This document shows positions 1 through 7,893 of a stretch of DNA of 64,000 bases, piece by piece (the stretch's first letter is position 1; every line of letters starts with the position of its first letter). The position numbers and the translations under genes were made by a program. Under the pieces are notes generated by a model. It had not been told where the DNA came from, did not search any database, and saw only the letters and a program-made list of their open reading frames with translations. This stretch comes from Nocardioides alkalitolerans (GTDB lineage Bacteria; Actinomycetota; Actinomycetes; Propionibacteriales; Nocardioidaceae): NCBI GenBank assembly GCA_038184435.1, contig CP116227.1, forward strand, positions 2,385,501-2,449,500, read 5' to 3'.

Positions 1-1
1 C

Positions 2-472
2 TGCTACGACATCACGCTGACGGGCGTGACGGGCGAGTACCAGAGCCCCGCACGCACGGCGACGCACATCCATGCCGCGCCGGCCGGGCAGGGCGGGCCT
101 CCGCGGATCGCGTTCCCGAACCCGGAGGGTGACGGCGACACCCGGACGTCCAGCGGCTGCATGCAGGGGCCGTTCACGACCGGCATCGAGGGCGAGGACG
201 GCAACGACACGGGCACCGGCTTCACCCTGTCCGACCTCGAGGCCGACCCGTCGTCGTTCTCGGCCGACACCCACACGGCCGCGTTCACGGCGGGCGCCGT
301 GCGCGGCCAGCTGCAGGAGATCCCCGTCGGCGGCGTCGACACCGGCCTGGGGGGCACGGTGGCGGAGGCCGGGACCGGCGGGACCGGTACGGCGCTGGCC
401 GTCGCCGGGCTGGCGGGCGTCGCCGTCGCGGCCGCGGGCGGGGGGCTCGTGGTCGCGCGCCGGCGTGCCTGA
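2..472 (+). CDS. CHRD-domain surface protein, C-terminal part (5' end outside window)
   Basis: The visible 156 residues carry the end of a CHRD-like domain: an HIHAA motif near residue 20 and the closing AFTAGAVRGQLQ motif near residue 95. CHRD domains occur in secreted bacterial proteins of unclear function. After the domain comes the short motif PVGGVDTG, a Gly/Ala-rich linker, a hydrophobic helix and a basic tail (ARRRA). That order matches a cell-wall sorting signal, with the motif a variant of LPXTG. The stop codon overlaps the start of the following class F sortase by 8 bp, so the two are co-translated and the protein is the obvious substrate for that sortase (inference). The N-terminus and any signal peptide lie upstream of the window. 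Confidence 0.75.
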   Translation, partial: CYDITLTGVTGEYQSPARTATHIHAAPAGQGGPPRIAFPNPEGDGDTRTSSGCMQGPFTTGIEGEDGNDTGTGFTLSDLEADPSSFSADTHTAAFTAGAVRGQLQEIPVGGVDTGLGGTVAEAGTGGTGTALAVAGLAGVAVAAAGGGLVVARRRA

Positions 473-1085
473 GCACGCCGCGCCGTACCGGTCGCTCGCC
501 CTCGTCCTCGCCGCGCTGGCCCTCGCCGGCTGCGGCGGGGGCGGGGGCGCAGCGCCGTCCTCGGTGCCCTCCTCTCCCCCGTCGGCGAGCTCCTCGGGGG
601 CTCCATCGGGGGCTCCGTCGGGCGCACCGTCCGCGCCGGTCGACGACGGTGCGCGACCGGTGCGCGTCGAGATCCCGGCGATCGGGGTCGATGCCGTGCC
701 GATCGACCTCGGCATCGGCGACGACGGTGAGCTCGAGGTGCCGACCGACCCGGACGACGTGGGCTGGTACACCGGCGGGGGCCGCCCCGGGGAGCGGGGA
801 CCGACGGTGGTCGTCGGGCACGTCGACGCGGTCGACGGCCCGGCCGTGTTCGCCGACCTCGCCACGCTCGAGGACGGCGACACCGTCGTCGTCCACCGCG
901 CCGACGGACGGGCGGTCACCTACGTCGTCGAGCGGTCCGAGGCCGTCGAGCAGGACCGGTTCCCCACCGAGCTCGTCTTCGGGGCCACGGCGGACGACCA
1001 GCTGCGGCTGATCACGTGCACGGGGCCGTACGACCGGGACGCGGGCCGCTACACCCAGAACCAGGTCGTGTTCGCCCGCCCCTGA
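465..1085 (+). CDS. Class F sortase, lipoprotein-like N-terminus
   Basis: A 206-residue protein starting at a GTG that overlaps the upstream CHRD gene. The N-terminus is a short hydrophobic segment ending in LALAGC, a lipobox-like site, followed by a Ser/Pro/Gly-rich spacer of about 40 residues. The sortase fold begins near residue 63. The catalytic triad of the family is visible: His119 in VVGHVD, Cys185 in LITCTG and Arg195 in AGRYTQNQ. Class F sortases are single-domain actinobacterial enzymes that join surface proteins to the cell envelope by transpeptidation. A cell-envelope location and use of the upstream CHRD protein as substrate are inferred from the overlap. The lipid-anchor reading is less certain, because many sortases have an ordinary N-terminal anchor. 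Confidence 0.85.
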   Translation: MPEHAAPYRSLALVLAALALAGCGGGGGAAPSSVPSSPPSASSSGAPSGAPSGAPSAPVDDGARPVRVEIPAIGVDAVPIDLGIGDDGELEVPTDPDDVGWYTGGGRPGERGPTVVVGHVDAVDGPAVFADLATLEDGDTVVVHRADGRAVTYVVERSEAVEQDRFPTELVFGATADDQLRLITCTGPYDRDAGRYTQNQVVFARP

Positions 1086-1148
1086 TGGTCCGGGGCGATC
1101 GCCCGGGTCGGTCGCCCGGGTTGAAAGGCCAGTCCTCCCGGCCTACTG

Positions 1149-1160
1149 TTCCGCGCGGAA
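1149..1160. promoter_or_regulatory. Palindromic operator candidate upstream of padR
   Basis: TTCCGCGCGGAA is a perfect 12-bp palindrome, 33 bp upstream of the padR start. A second short palindrome, GAATATTC (1158-1165), overlaps its right edge. PadR regulators commonly bind inverted repeats in their own promoters, so this is the likely autoregulatory site (inference). Confidence 0.45.
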
Positions 1161-1192
1161 TATTCGACACGGAACGCCGGGGAGGTCGTCGG

Positions 1193-1750
1193 GTGGCGCT
1201 CACCCCCATCGCCGTCGCCGCGCTCGCGCTCCTGGCGGAGCGTCCGATGCACCCCTACGAGATGTTCCAGACGCTGCTCGACCGCCACGAGGACCGCGTC
1301 GTCAAGGTGCGGCCGGGCTCGCTCTACCACGCCGTCGAGCGTCTGGCCGGCGCCGGGCTCGCGGAGGTCGTAGGCACCGAGCGCGACGGCAACCGACCCG
1401 AGCGCACGACGTACCGGATCACCGACGCGGGCCGCGGCGCTCTCACCGCGCGGCTCCGGGAGCTGCTGCGGGCGCCGGCCGCGGCGTACCCGGAGGCCGC
1501 CCTCGGCCTCACCGAGGCCCACAACCTGCCGCGCGGCGACGTGGTCGCCGACCTGTCCCAGCAGCTCGACGCCCTCCGGGCGGACGCGGCCGTGCTGACC
1601 GGCCTCATCGCCTCGGTGCGCGAGCGCGGCGTGGCGGAGGCCTACTGGATCGAGGCCGACCACGCGCTGCACCTGCGCCACGCCGAGATCGCCTGGCTCG
1701 ACACCCTCATCACCCGACTCACCGACGGAGACCTGCCGTGGCCGACGTGA
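1193..1750 (+). CDS. PadR-family transcriptional regulator
   Basis: A 185-residue regulator. The start is a GTG preceded by GGGGAGG at 1179-1185. Residues 1-80 form the PadR winged helix, with the family signature MHPYEM followed by KVRPGSLYHAVERLAGAGL and the wing containing TTYRITDAGR. The C-terminal half looks helical and would serve for dimerisation and ligand binding, the Vir-like PadR layout. Its last 13 bp overlap the MFS transporter gene, so the pair is one translationally coupled unit. By analogy with PadR/LmrR-controlled pumps, it probably represses the unit until a drug or phenolic inducer binds. The inducer cannot be read from the sequence. Confidence 0.88.
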   Translation: MALTPIAVAALALLAERPMHPYEMFQTLLDRHEDRVVKVRPGSLYHAVERLAGAGLAEVVGTERDGNRPERTTYRITDAGRGALTARLRELLRAPAAAYPEAALGLTEAHNLPRGDVVADLSQQLDALRADAAVLTGLIASVRERGVAEAYWIEADHALHLRHAEIAWLDTLITRLTDGDLPWPT

Positions 1751-3285
1751 CCAGCACCCCCGCCCCGACGACGGACACCCCCGGGACGAACCCCTGGCCC
1801 GCATTGTGGGCCATGGTCATCGGGTTCTTCATGATCCTGGTCGACACCACGATCGTGTCGGTGGCGACGCCGGCGATCATGACCGGTCTCGACACCGACG
1901 TGAACAGCGTCATCTGGGTGACGAGCGCCTACCTGCTGGCCTACGCCGTGCCGCTGCTCGTCACGGGGCGCCTCGGCGACCGGGTCGGGCCCAAGCGCAT
2001 CTACCTCGTCGGGCTCGGCGTCTTCACCCTCGCCTCGCTGTGGTGCGGACTGACGTCGACGATCGAGGGCCTCATCGTCGCGCGCGTGCTCCAGGGCTTC
2101 GGCGCGTCGATGATGACGCCGCAGACGATGGCCGTCATCACCCGCACGTTCCCGGCCGCCCGGCGCGGGCCGGCCATGGCGCTGTGGGGCGCGACGGCCG
2201 GCGTGGCCACGCTCGTCGGCCCGATCCTCGGCGGCGTGCTCGTCGACGGCCCCGGCTGGGAGTGGATCTTCTTCATCAACGTGCCGGTCGGGATCGTGGC
2301 GTTCGTGCTCGCCCTGCGGCTGGTGCCGGCGCTGCCCACCCACGCGCACACCTTCGACTGGGTCGGGGTCGCGCTCAGCGCCGTCGGCATGTTCCTGCTG
2401 GTGTTCGGCATCCAGGAGGGCGAGAAGTACGACTGGGGCACCATCACCGGGATCATCTCCGTGCCGCTCCTCATCGTCGGCGGGCTCGTCGTGCTCGCCG
2501 TCTTCCTCGGCTGGCAGGCGCGGATCGAGCGCGAGCCGCTCGTGCCGCTCGGCCTCTTCCGCGACCGCAACTTCTCGCTCGCCAACGGCGGGATCACGCT
2601 GGTGGCGTTCGCGGTGACGGCGTTCAGCTTCCCCGTCACGCTCTGGGCGCAGGCAGCCCGCGGCTGGTCGCCGACGGAGACCGGCCTGCTGCTCGTGCCG
2701 ATGGCGCTGGCCACCGGTTTCCTCGCCCCCCTCGTGGGGCGGCTGGTCGACCGCGTGCACCCCCGCACCATCACCGTCGTCGGGTTCCTCTTCTCGGCCG
2801 TCGCGCTGGTCTGGCTCAGCCGGGTGATGACACCGGACAGCGCGGTGGTGCAGATCCTCCTCCCGCTCGCGCTCTTCGGCGCGGGCAGCGCGTTCCTCTG
2901 GGCGCCCCTGTCCGCCACCGCGACCCGCAACCTGCCCCTGTCGTCGGCGGGCGCCGGGTCGGGCGTCTACAACACGACGCGGCAGATCGGCGCCGTCCTC
3001 GGCAGTGCTGCCGTCGCGGCACTGATCCAGGCCCGGATCACGGCGAACCTGCCCGGCGCGGGCGGGTCGGTCGAGGAGGTCCGCACGGGCACGGGCGCCA
3101 TGCCGCCCGAGGTCGCGACGCGGTTCTCGGACGCGATGGCGCAGTCCGTGCTCCTGCCCGCGGGCGCGATGGCGCTCGGGATCGTGGTCGTGCTGTTCTT
3201 CGCGCGGCCGGCGTTCGCGCAGCGGGGCGGGGCGCAGCCGGGTGGGACGCAGCCGGGTGGGACGCCGGAGCACACGGCCGGGTAG
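1738..3285 (+). CDS. MFS transporter, DHA2 (EmrB/QacA) family
   Basis: A 515-residue integral membrane protein with about 14 hydrophobic segments, as usual for drug:H+ antiporter-2 pumps. Visible motifs include the DTTIVSVATPAI segment of the first helix, the loop 2-3 motif GRLGDRVGPKR (motif A), and the antiporter motif C region around residues 155-172 (GVATLVGPILGGVL). The C-terminal tail is hydrophilic with three tandem GGxQPGG units before the stop. The GTG start lies inside the end of padR. The expected role is proton-driven efflux of a hydrophobic compound sensed by the PadR regulator. The substrate is unknown. Confidence 0.9.
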   Translation: MADVTSTPAPTTDTPGTNPWPALWAMVIGFFMILVDTTIVSVATPAIMTGLDTDVNSVIWVTSAYLLAYAVPLLVTGRLGDRVGPKRIYLVGLGVFTLASLWCGLTSTIEGLIVARVLQGFGASMMTPQTMAVITRTFPAARRGPAMALWGATAGVATLVGPILGGVLVDGPGWEWIFFINVPVGIVAFVLALRLVPALPTHAHTFDWVGVALSAVGMFLLVFGIQEGEKYDWGTITGIISVPLLIVGGLVVLAVFLGWQARIEREPLVPLGLFRDRNFSLANGGITLVAFAVTAFSFPVTLWAQAARGWSPTETGLLLVPMALATGFLAPLVGRLVDRVHPRTITVVGFLFSAVALVWLSRVMTPDSAVVQILLPLALFGAGSAFLWAPLSATATRNLPLSSAGAGSGVYNTTRQIGAVLGSAAVAALIQARITANLPGAGGSVEEVRTGTGAMPPEVATRFSDAMAQSVLLPAGAMALGIVVVLFFARPAFAQRGGAQPGGTQPGGTPEHTAG

Positions 3286-3340
3286 CCCGACGGGCGCCGG
3301 GTCGGGCAGAGGCCTGGTCGGGCGAGTGGGCCCGCCGGGC

Positions 3341-3395
3341 AGGACAAGGAAAACGCGGACCCGAGGCGCTGAGGCGTCCGCGTTTTCCTGGTCCT
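3341..3395. terminator. Bidirectional terminator-like inverted repeat
   Basis: The arms AGGACAAGGAAAACGCGGAC (3341-3360) and 3376-3395 pair over 20 bp with one mismatch around a 15-nt loop. A further copy of the right arm (GTCCGCGTTTTCTTT) lies at 3407-3421. Arm ends rich in A and T on each side suit termination from both converging genes. The core AAGGAAAACGCGGACC recurs at 57595-57610. Confidence 0.6.
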
Positions 3396-3505
3396 GGGCG
3401 GCCGCGGTCCGCGTTTTCTTTCGCCGAGCCGAGCCGCGCCGAGCCGCGCCGTACCGAGCCAAGCCGGCCTGGCCCTCGGGCCTCGCGGCCGTAGGCCCGA
3501 GGACG

Positions 3506-3542
3506 CGTTCGCTCACCGGACAGGGCGTCCACCGAGCGAACG
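3506..3542. repeat. Composite hairpin
   Basis: CGTTCGCTC (3506-3514) pairs with GAGCGAACG (3534-3542). Inside, GGAC (3518-3521) pairs with GTCC (3527-3530), leaving a small symmetric internal loop. It is the first of three adjacent hairpins in this gap. Confidence 0.55.
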
Positions 3543-3558
3543 GCGTGCACCGAATCGA

Positions 3559-3592
3559 CCGCTTTGACCATCAACGTTGATGGTCAAAGCGG
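3559..3592. repeat. Perfect 34-bp palindrome
   Basis: CCGCTTTGACCATCAAC followed directly by its exact reverse complement, with no spacer. It is AT-richer than its surroundings. Its last two bases are shared with the next hairpin. It could be a terminator for ilvD or a protein-binding site. Confidence 0.6.
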
Positions 3593-3622
3593 CGTGTTCC
3601 CCGGCTGACCGGGGAACACGCC
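3591..3622. terminator. Perfect 14-bp stem, 4-nt loop hairpin
   Basis: GGCGTGTTCCCCGG (3591-3604), loop CTGA, then CCGGGGAACACGCC (3609-3622). This very stable hairpin lies about 190 bp downstream of ilvD on the minus strand. It has no U-tract, which is common for actinobacterial terminators. Confidence 0.5.
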
Positions 3623-3812
3623 ACCCCCTCAGATCACGCGCCGGGACGCCGCCGGGGGCCGGGCCAGCCGGGCGGGCGGGCGCGGAAGCGGCCCGCGGAG
3701 CGGGCCGTCACCGACACGGAGACGGACCAGCGCCGCGAGCGGGTCCCGCGGGTCGAGCTCGGCCGCGGACGGGGGGTGCTCCTCCGGGGCGGCCGAGCGG
3801 GTCGGCAGCGGA

Positions 3813-5534
3813 TCAGCCCGTGACCGCGCCGTGGGCGGCCGAGCCGACGGTGCGGGCGTACTTGCCCAGGACGCCGCGCGTGTACTTGGGCGGCAGCGGC
3901 TCCCAGCCCACCTTGCGGCGCTCGAGCTCGTCCTCGTCGATGGCGACGTCGAGGCGGCGGTTGGCCACGTCGAGCGTGATCGGGTCGCCGTCGCGCACGA
4001 AGGCGATGGGGCCGCCGTCGACGGCCTCGGGCGCGACGTGGCCGACGCAGAGGCCGGTCGTGCCGCCGGAGAACCGGCCGTCGGTGAGGAGCAGGACGTC
4101 CTTGCCGAGGCCGGCGCCCTTGATGGCACCGGTGATGGCGAGCATCTCGCGCATGCCCGGGCCGCCCTTGGGGCCCTCGTAGCGGATGACCACGACGTCC
4201 CGCGGCTTCAGCTCGCCCGCGGCGAGCGCCGCCATCGCGGCCTTCTCGCCGTCGAACACGCGGGCCGTGCCCTCGAAGACCGACTCGTCGAAGCCGGCCG
4301 ACTTCACGACGGCGCCCTCGGGCGCCAGCGTGCCGTGGAGGATCGTCAGGCCGCCGGTCGCGTGGATCGGGCGGTCGACCTTGCGGATGACGTCGTCGTC
4401 GACCTGCGGCGGGGCGATGTCGGCGAGGTTCTCCGCCATCGTCCTGCCGGTCACGGTCAAGCAGTCGCCGTGGAGGAGGCCCGCGTCGAGCAGGGCCTTC
4501 ATCACCATGGGGATGCCGCCCTTCTGGTCGACGTCGTACATCACGTACTTGCCGAAGGGCTTGAGGTCGCCGAGGTGCGGCACCTTGTCGCCGACGCGGT
4601 TGAAGTCGTCGAGCGTCAGGTCGACCTCGGCCTCGCGGGCGATGGCGAGGAGGTGGAGGACCGCGTTGGTGGAGCCGCCGAGCGCCATGACGACCGTGAT
4701 GGCGTTCTCGAACGCCTCCTTCGTCATGATCTGGCGGGCCGTGATGCCGCGTCGCAGCATCTCGACGACGGCCTCGCCGGACTTGTGGGCGAACCCGTCG
4801 CGGCGGCGGTCGACGGCCGGCGGAGCGGCCGAGCCGGGGATCGACATGCCGAGGGCCTCGGCGACGGCGGCCATGGTGTTGGCCGTGTACATGCCGCCGC
4901 ACGCGCCCTCACCGGGACAGATGGCGCGCTCGACCTTGTCGACCTCCTCCCGGGAGATCTTGCCGGCGAGGCAGGCACCGACGGCCTCGAAGGCGTCGAT
5001 GATCGTGACGTCGCGCCCGTCGACCTTGCCCGGCATGATCGAGCCGGCGTAGAGGAACACGCTCGCCAGGTCGAGACGCGCGGCGGCCATGAGCATGCCG
5101 GGCAGCGACTTGTCGCAGCCGGCGAGCAGCACGGAGCCGTCGAGGCGCTCGGCCATCATCACGGTCTCGACCGAGTCGGCGATGACCTCGCGGGAGACCA
5201 GCGAGAAGTGCATGCCCTCGTGGCCCATCGAGATGCCGTCGGACACCGAGATGGTGCCGAACTCCAGCGGGTAGCCGCCGGCCGCGTGCACGCCGTTCTT
5301 GACGGCCTTCGCGAGACGGTCGAGCGGCAGGTTGCAGGGCGTGATCTCGTTCCACGACGACGCGACGCCGATCTGCGGCTTCACCCAGTCGTCGTCCCCC
5401 ATGCCGACCGCGCGGAGCATGCCCCGGGCGGCGGTCGCCTGGAGGCCGTCCGTCACGTCGCGGGAACGCGGCTTGATGTCGGGGGTGCTGGGAGCCGCAG
5501 GCGCGGCAGGGGTCGAGGGCGTGCCACCGGTCAT
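3813..5534 (-). CDS. ilvD: Dihydroxy-acid dehydratase
   Basis: A 573-residue IlvD/Edd-family enzyme that dehydrates 2,3-dihydroxy-isovalerate and 2,3-dihydroxy-3-methylvalerate in branched-chain amino acid synthesis. The iron-sulfur cluster cysteines are visible in the conserved contexts ITPCNLP, LAGCDKSLPGM and CPGEGACGGMYTANTM. The C-terminal domain has the expected ITLDVANRRLDV segment. The first 20 residues or so are a Pro/Ala-rich extension. The ATG start at 5534 is supported by a TAGGCT -10 box exactly 6 nt upstream, indicating a leaderless mRNA. It stands alone, divergent from gdhA, with no other ilv gene in the window. Confidence 0.96.
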   Translation of the reverse strand: MTGGTPSTPAAPAAPSTPDIKPRSRDVTDGLQATAARGMLRAVGMGDDDWVKPQIGVASSWNEITPCNLPLDRLAKAVKNGVHAAGGYPLEFGTISVSDGISMGHEGMHFSLVSREVIADSVETVMMAERLDGSVLLAGCDKSLPGMLMAAARLDLASVFLYAGSIMPGKVDGRDVTIIDAFEAVGACLAGKISREEVDKVERAICPGEGACGGMYTANTMAAVAEALGMSIPGSAAPPAVDRRRDGFAHKSGEAVVEMLRRGITARQIMTKEAFENAITVVMALGGSTNAVLHLLAIAREAEVDLTLDDFNRVGDKVPHLGDLKPFGKYVMYDVDQKGGIPMVMKALLDAGLLHGDCLTVTGRTMAENLADIAPPQVDDDVIRKVDRPIHATGGLTILHGTLAPEGAVVKSAGFDESVFEGTARVFDGEKAAMAALAAGELKPRDVVVIRYEGPKGGPGMREMLAITGAIKGAGLGKDVLLLTDGRFSGGTTGLCVGHVAPEAVDGGPIAFVRDGDPITLDVANRRLDVAIDEDELERRKVGWEPLPPKYTRGVLGKYARTVGSAAHGAVTG

Positions 5535-5540
5535 GGCGCA

Positions 5541-5546
5541 AGCCTA
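5541..5546 (-). promoter_or_regulatory. ilvD -10 box (leaderless)
   Basis: TAGGCT on the minus strand, 6 nt before the ilvD ATG. The first transcribed base should be the A of the start codon. Confidence 0.6.
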
Positions 5547-5594
5547 GACCCGGCCGTCCCCGCGCCGTACGCCGTCCCGCGGGGCCGACCGCCC

Positions 5595-5616
5595 CGACGA
5601 AACGCACGTTTCGTCG
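5595..5616. promoter_or_regulatory. Inverted repeat between ilvD and gdhA
   Basis: CGACGAAACG, spacer CA, CGTTTCGTCG: a perfect 10-bp inverted repeat in the divergent promoter region, 80 bp upstream of gdhA and 61 bp upstream of ilvD. It has the size and symmetry of a dimeric regulator site. The regulator is unknown. Confidence 0.55.
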
Positions 5617-5695
5617 TTTCGCTAGCGTCACGCCCGATCCGAACCTCCCGATCCGGTGCTCCCGGACGGACGACGACGAAGACGAGGGCGACACC

Positions 5696-7039
5696 GTGAC
5701 GGACCAGCTGCACCCGCACCTGCAGGACACCTACGCCGAGGTGCTGCGCCGCAACCCCGGCGAGCTGGAGTTCCACCAGGCGGTGCGGGAGGTCCTCGGG
5801 TCGCTCGGCCCGGTCGTGGACCGGCACCCGGAGTACACCGACGGGGGCATCCTCACGCGCCTGTGCGAGCCGGAGCGCCAGATCGTGTTCCGCGTGCCGT
5901 GGGTCGACGACGCCGGCCGCGTGCAGATCAACCGCGGGTTCCGGGTGGAGTTCAACTCGGCCCTGGGGCCCTACAAGGGCGGGCTTCGGTTCCACCCGAG
6001 TGTGCTCGCGGGGACGGTGAAGTTCCTCGGCTTCGAGCAGATCTTCAAGAACGCGCTGACCGGCCTGCCCATCGGCGGCGGCAAGGGCGGCTCCGACTTC
6101 GACCCCAAGGGCAGGTCGGCCGGCGAGGTCATGCGCTTCTGCCAGTCCTTCATGACGGAGCTCTACCGCCACATCGGCGAGCACACCGACGTCCCCGCCG
6201 GTGACATCGGCGTCGGTGGTCGCGAGATCGGCTACCTCTTCGGCCAGTACAAGCGCATCACCAACCGCTACGAGTCCGGCGTGCTCACCGGCAAGGGCGT
6301 CACCTGGGGCGGCTCGCAGGTGCGGCCGGAGGCCACCGGCTACGGCCTCGTCTACTTCGCCGAGCAGGTGCTGTCCCACCGCGGCACGTCGTTCGACGGC
6401 CGGCGCGTCGTGGTCTCCGGCTCCGGCAACGTCGCCGTCCACGCCATCGCGAAGGTCCACCAGCTCGGCGGCACCGTCGTCGCCTGCTCCGACTCGGGCG
6501 GCTTCGTCGTCGACGAGGCCGGCATCGACCTCGACCTCCTCCGCGACGTCAAGGAGCGGCGGCGGACCTCCCTCACGGCGTACGCCGAGGAGCGGGGCCT
6601 CGAGCACCGCACCGGCTCCGTCTGGAGCGTCCCCGCGACCGTCGCGCTCCCGTGCGCGACGCAGAACGAGCTGGACGCCGCCGACGCGCGGCTCCTCGTC
6701 GACCACGGCTGCCTGCTGGTGGCGGAGGGCGCCAACATGCCGTGCACGCCCGAGGCCGTCGACGTGCTGCGGGAGGCCGGGATCGCCTTCGGTCCCGGCA
6801 AGGCCGCCAACGCGGGCGGCGTCGCGACGAGCGCGCTGGAGATGCAGCAGAACGCGAGCCGCGACTCCTGGTCGTTCGAGCACACCGAGGCCCGGCTCGC
6901 GGAGATCATGCGCGGCATCCACGAGCGGTGCCTGACGACGGCCGACGCGTACGGGACGCCGGGCGACTACGTCGCGGGCGCCAACATCGCCGGCTTCACG
7001 CAGGTCGCCGACGCGATGCTCGCCCTCGGGGTCATCTGA
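5696..7039 (+). CDS. gdhA: NADP-specific glutamate dehydrogenase
   Basis: A 447-residue hexameric-type glutamate dehydrogenase, the usual length for the family. It reductively aminates 2-oxoglutarate with ammonium. The N-terminal catalytic domain contains the substrate motifs YKGGLRFHPSV and LPIGGGKGGSDFDPKG, the latter with the catalytic lysine of the family. The C-terminal half is a Rossmann domain with GSGNVAVHA. The GTG start is preceded by GAGGG at a suitable distance, so unlike its divergent neighbour this gene has a leader. The inverted repeat at 5595-5616 may control it. Coenzyme preference is inferred from overall similarity. Confidence 0.95.
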   Translation: MTDQLHPHLQDTYAEVLRRNPGELEFHQAVREVLGSLGPVVDRHPEYTDGGILTRLCEPERQIVFRVPWVDDAGRVQINRGFRVEFNSALGPYKGGLRFHPSVLAGTVKFLGFEQIFKNALTGLPIGGGKGGSDFDPKGRSAGEVMRFCQSFMTELYRHIGEHTDVPAGDIGVGGREIGYLFGQYKRITNRYESGVLTGKGVTWGGSQVRPEATGYGLVYFAEQVLSHRGTSFDGRRVVVSGSGNVAVHAIAKVHQLGGTVVACSDSGGFVVDEAGIDLDLLRDVKERRRTSLTAYAEERGLEHRTGSVWSVPATVALPCATQNELDAADARLLVDHGCLLVAEGANMPCTPEAVDVLREAGIAFGPGKAANAGGVATSALEMQQNASRDSWSFEHTEARLAEIMRGIHERCLTTADAYGTPGDYVAGANIAGFTQVADAMLALGVI

Positions 7040-7119
7040 CCGGGCGGCCGGTGCTGATCGAGACGCGGTCGTCACCGGTCGTTTACGACGCACCTCCCCC
7101 GCCCGTGCGGCCGGACCCC

Positions 7120-7125
7120 TAGCCT
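7120..7125 (+). promoter_or_regulatory. -10 box of the HAD/GH65 operon (leaderless)
   Basis: TAGCCT, 6 nt before the GTG at 7132. No clear -35 element is visible. Confidence 0.55.
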
Positions 7126-7131
7126 GTAGCC

Positions 7132-7893
7132 GTGACGCGACAGATCGACTGGGCCGACCGTGCCGCCGTGCTCTTCGACCTCGACGGGGTGATCACCCCG
7201 ACCGCCGAGGTCCACATGCGGGCGTGGGAGGTCATGTTCAACGACTTCCTCGCCGGGTGGAAGGGCGAGGGCGACACCTCGACCTACACGGACCAGGACT
7301 ACTTCGACCACGTGGACGGCAAGCCGCGGTACGACGGGGTGCGCGACTTCCTCGCGTCCCGTGGCATCGCGCTGCCGGAGGGCGAGGAGTCGGACGGTCC
7401 GGAGACCGACACGGTCCGTGGTCTGGGCGACCGCAAGAACGACGCCTTCAACGCGGTCCTGGAGCGCGACGGGGTGACGGCGTACCCGGGCTCGGTGGCG
7501 CTGCTCGACCACCTGGCGACCCTGCCGGTGCGCCTCGGCGTCGTGTCGTCCTCCGCCAACGCGCCGGCGGTGCTCGAGGCGGCCGGTCTCCTCGACCGGT
7601 TCGAGACCGTCGTCTCCGGTGCCGTCGCCCACGAGCTGGGCCTGCCGGGCAAGCCGGCCCCCGACACCTTCCTCCACGCCGCTGAGGTGCTCGGCGCGAC
7701 CGCCGCCACCAGCGTCGTGCTCGAGGACGCCGTGTCCGGCGTGCGTGCGGGCGCCGACGGCGGCTTCGTCGACGTCGTGGGCGTCGACCGCGGCGCGGGC
7801 GCCGAGGCGCTCACGGCCGCCGGGGCGACCCTCGTGGTCGCCGACCTGGCCGACCTCGTGCCCGGCTCGACGGACGGGGAGGGCGTCGCCTGA
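7132..7893 (+). CDS. HAD-family beta-phosphoglucomutase-like phosphatase
   Basis: A 253-residue haloacid-dehalogenase protein. The nucleophile motif FDLDGVI is at residues 15-21, followed by a helical cap. The SSSAN motif near residue 140 and GKPAPDTFLHAAEVLG near residue 175 supply the motif II/III groups, and EDAVSGVRAG completes the active site. It resembles beta-phosphoglucomutases, which convert beta-glucose 1-phosphate to glucose 6-phosphate. Its stop overlaps the start of a GH65 phosphorylase (ATGA). Such phosphorylases release beta-glucose 1-phosphate, so the pair probably forms a disaccharide breakdown route. The sequence does not exclude a simple phosphatase. The GTG start is set by the leaderless -10 box. 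Confidence 0.85.
   Translation: MTRQIDWADRAAVLFDLDGVITPTAEVHMRAWEVMFNDFLAGWKGEGDTSTYTDQDYFDHVDGKPRYDGVRDFLASRGIALPEGEESDGPETDTVRGLGDRKNDAFNAVLERDGVTAYPGSVALLDHLATLPVRLGVVSSSANAPAVLEAAGLLDRFETVVSGAVAHELGLPGKPAPDTFLHAAEVLGATAATSVVLEDAVSGVRAGADGGFVDVVGVDRGAGAEALTAAGATLVVADLADLVPGSTDGEGVA

Larger units (their letters stand above)
3286..3812. other. Convergent intergenic region rich in inverted repeats
   Basis: A 527-bp gap between the ends of the MFS gene and ilvD. No convincing gene is present. It holds a terminator-like inverted repeat (3341-3395), short GCCGAGCC-type tandem repeats (about 3423-3465), and three further hairpins between 3506 and 3622. From 3623 to 3812 I see nothing beyond GC-rich sequence. 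Confidence 0.7.

Noticed and set aside
3559..3592. Phage or integrative-element attachment site
   Set aside because: No integrase, tRNA gene or second copy of the sequence in the window.
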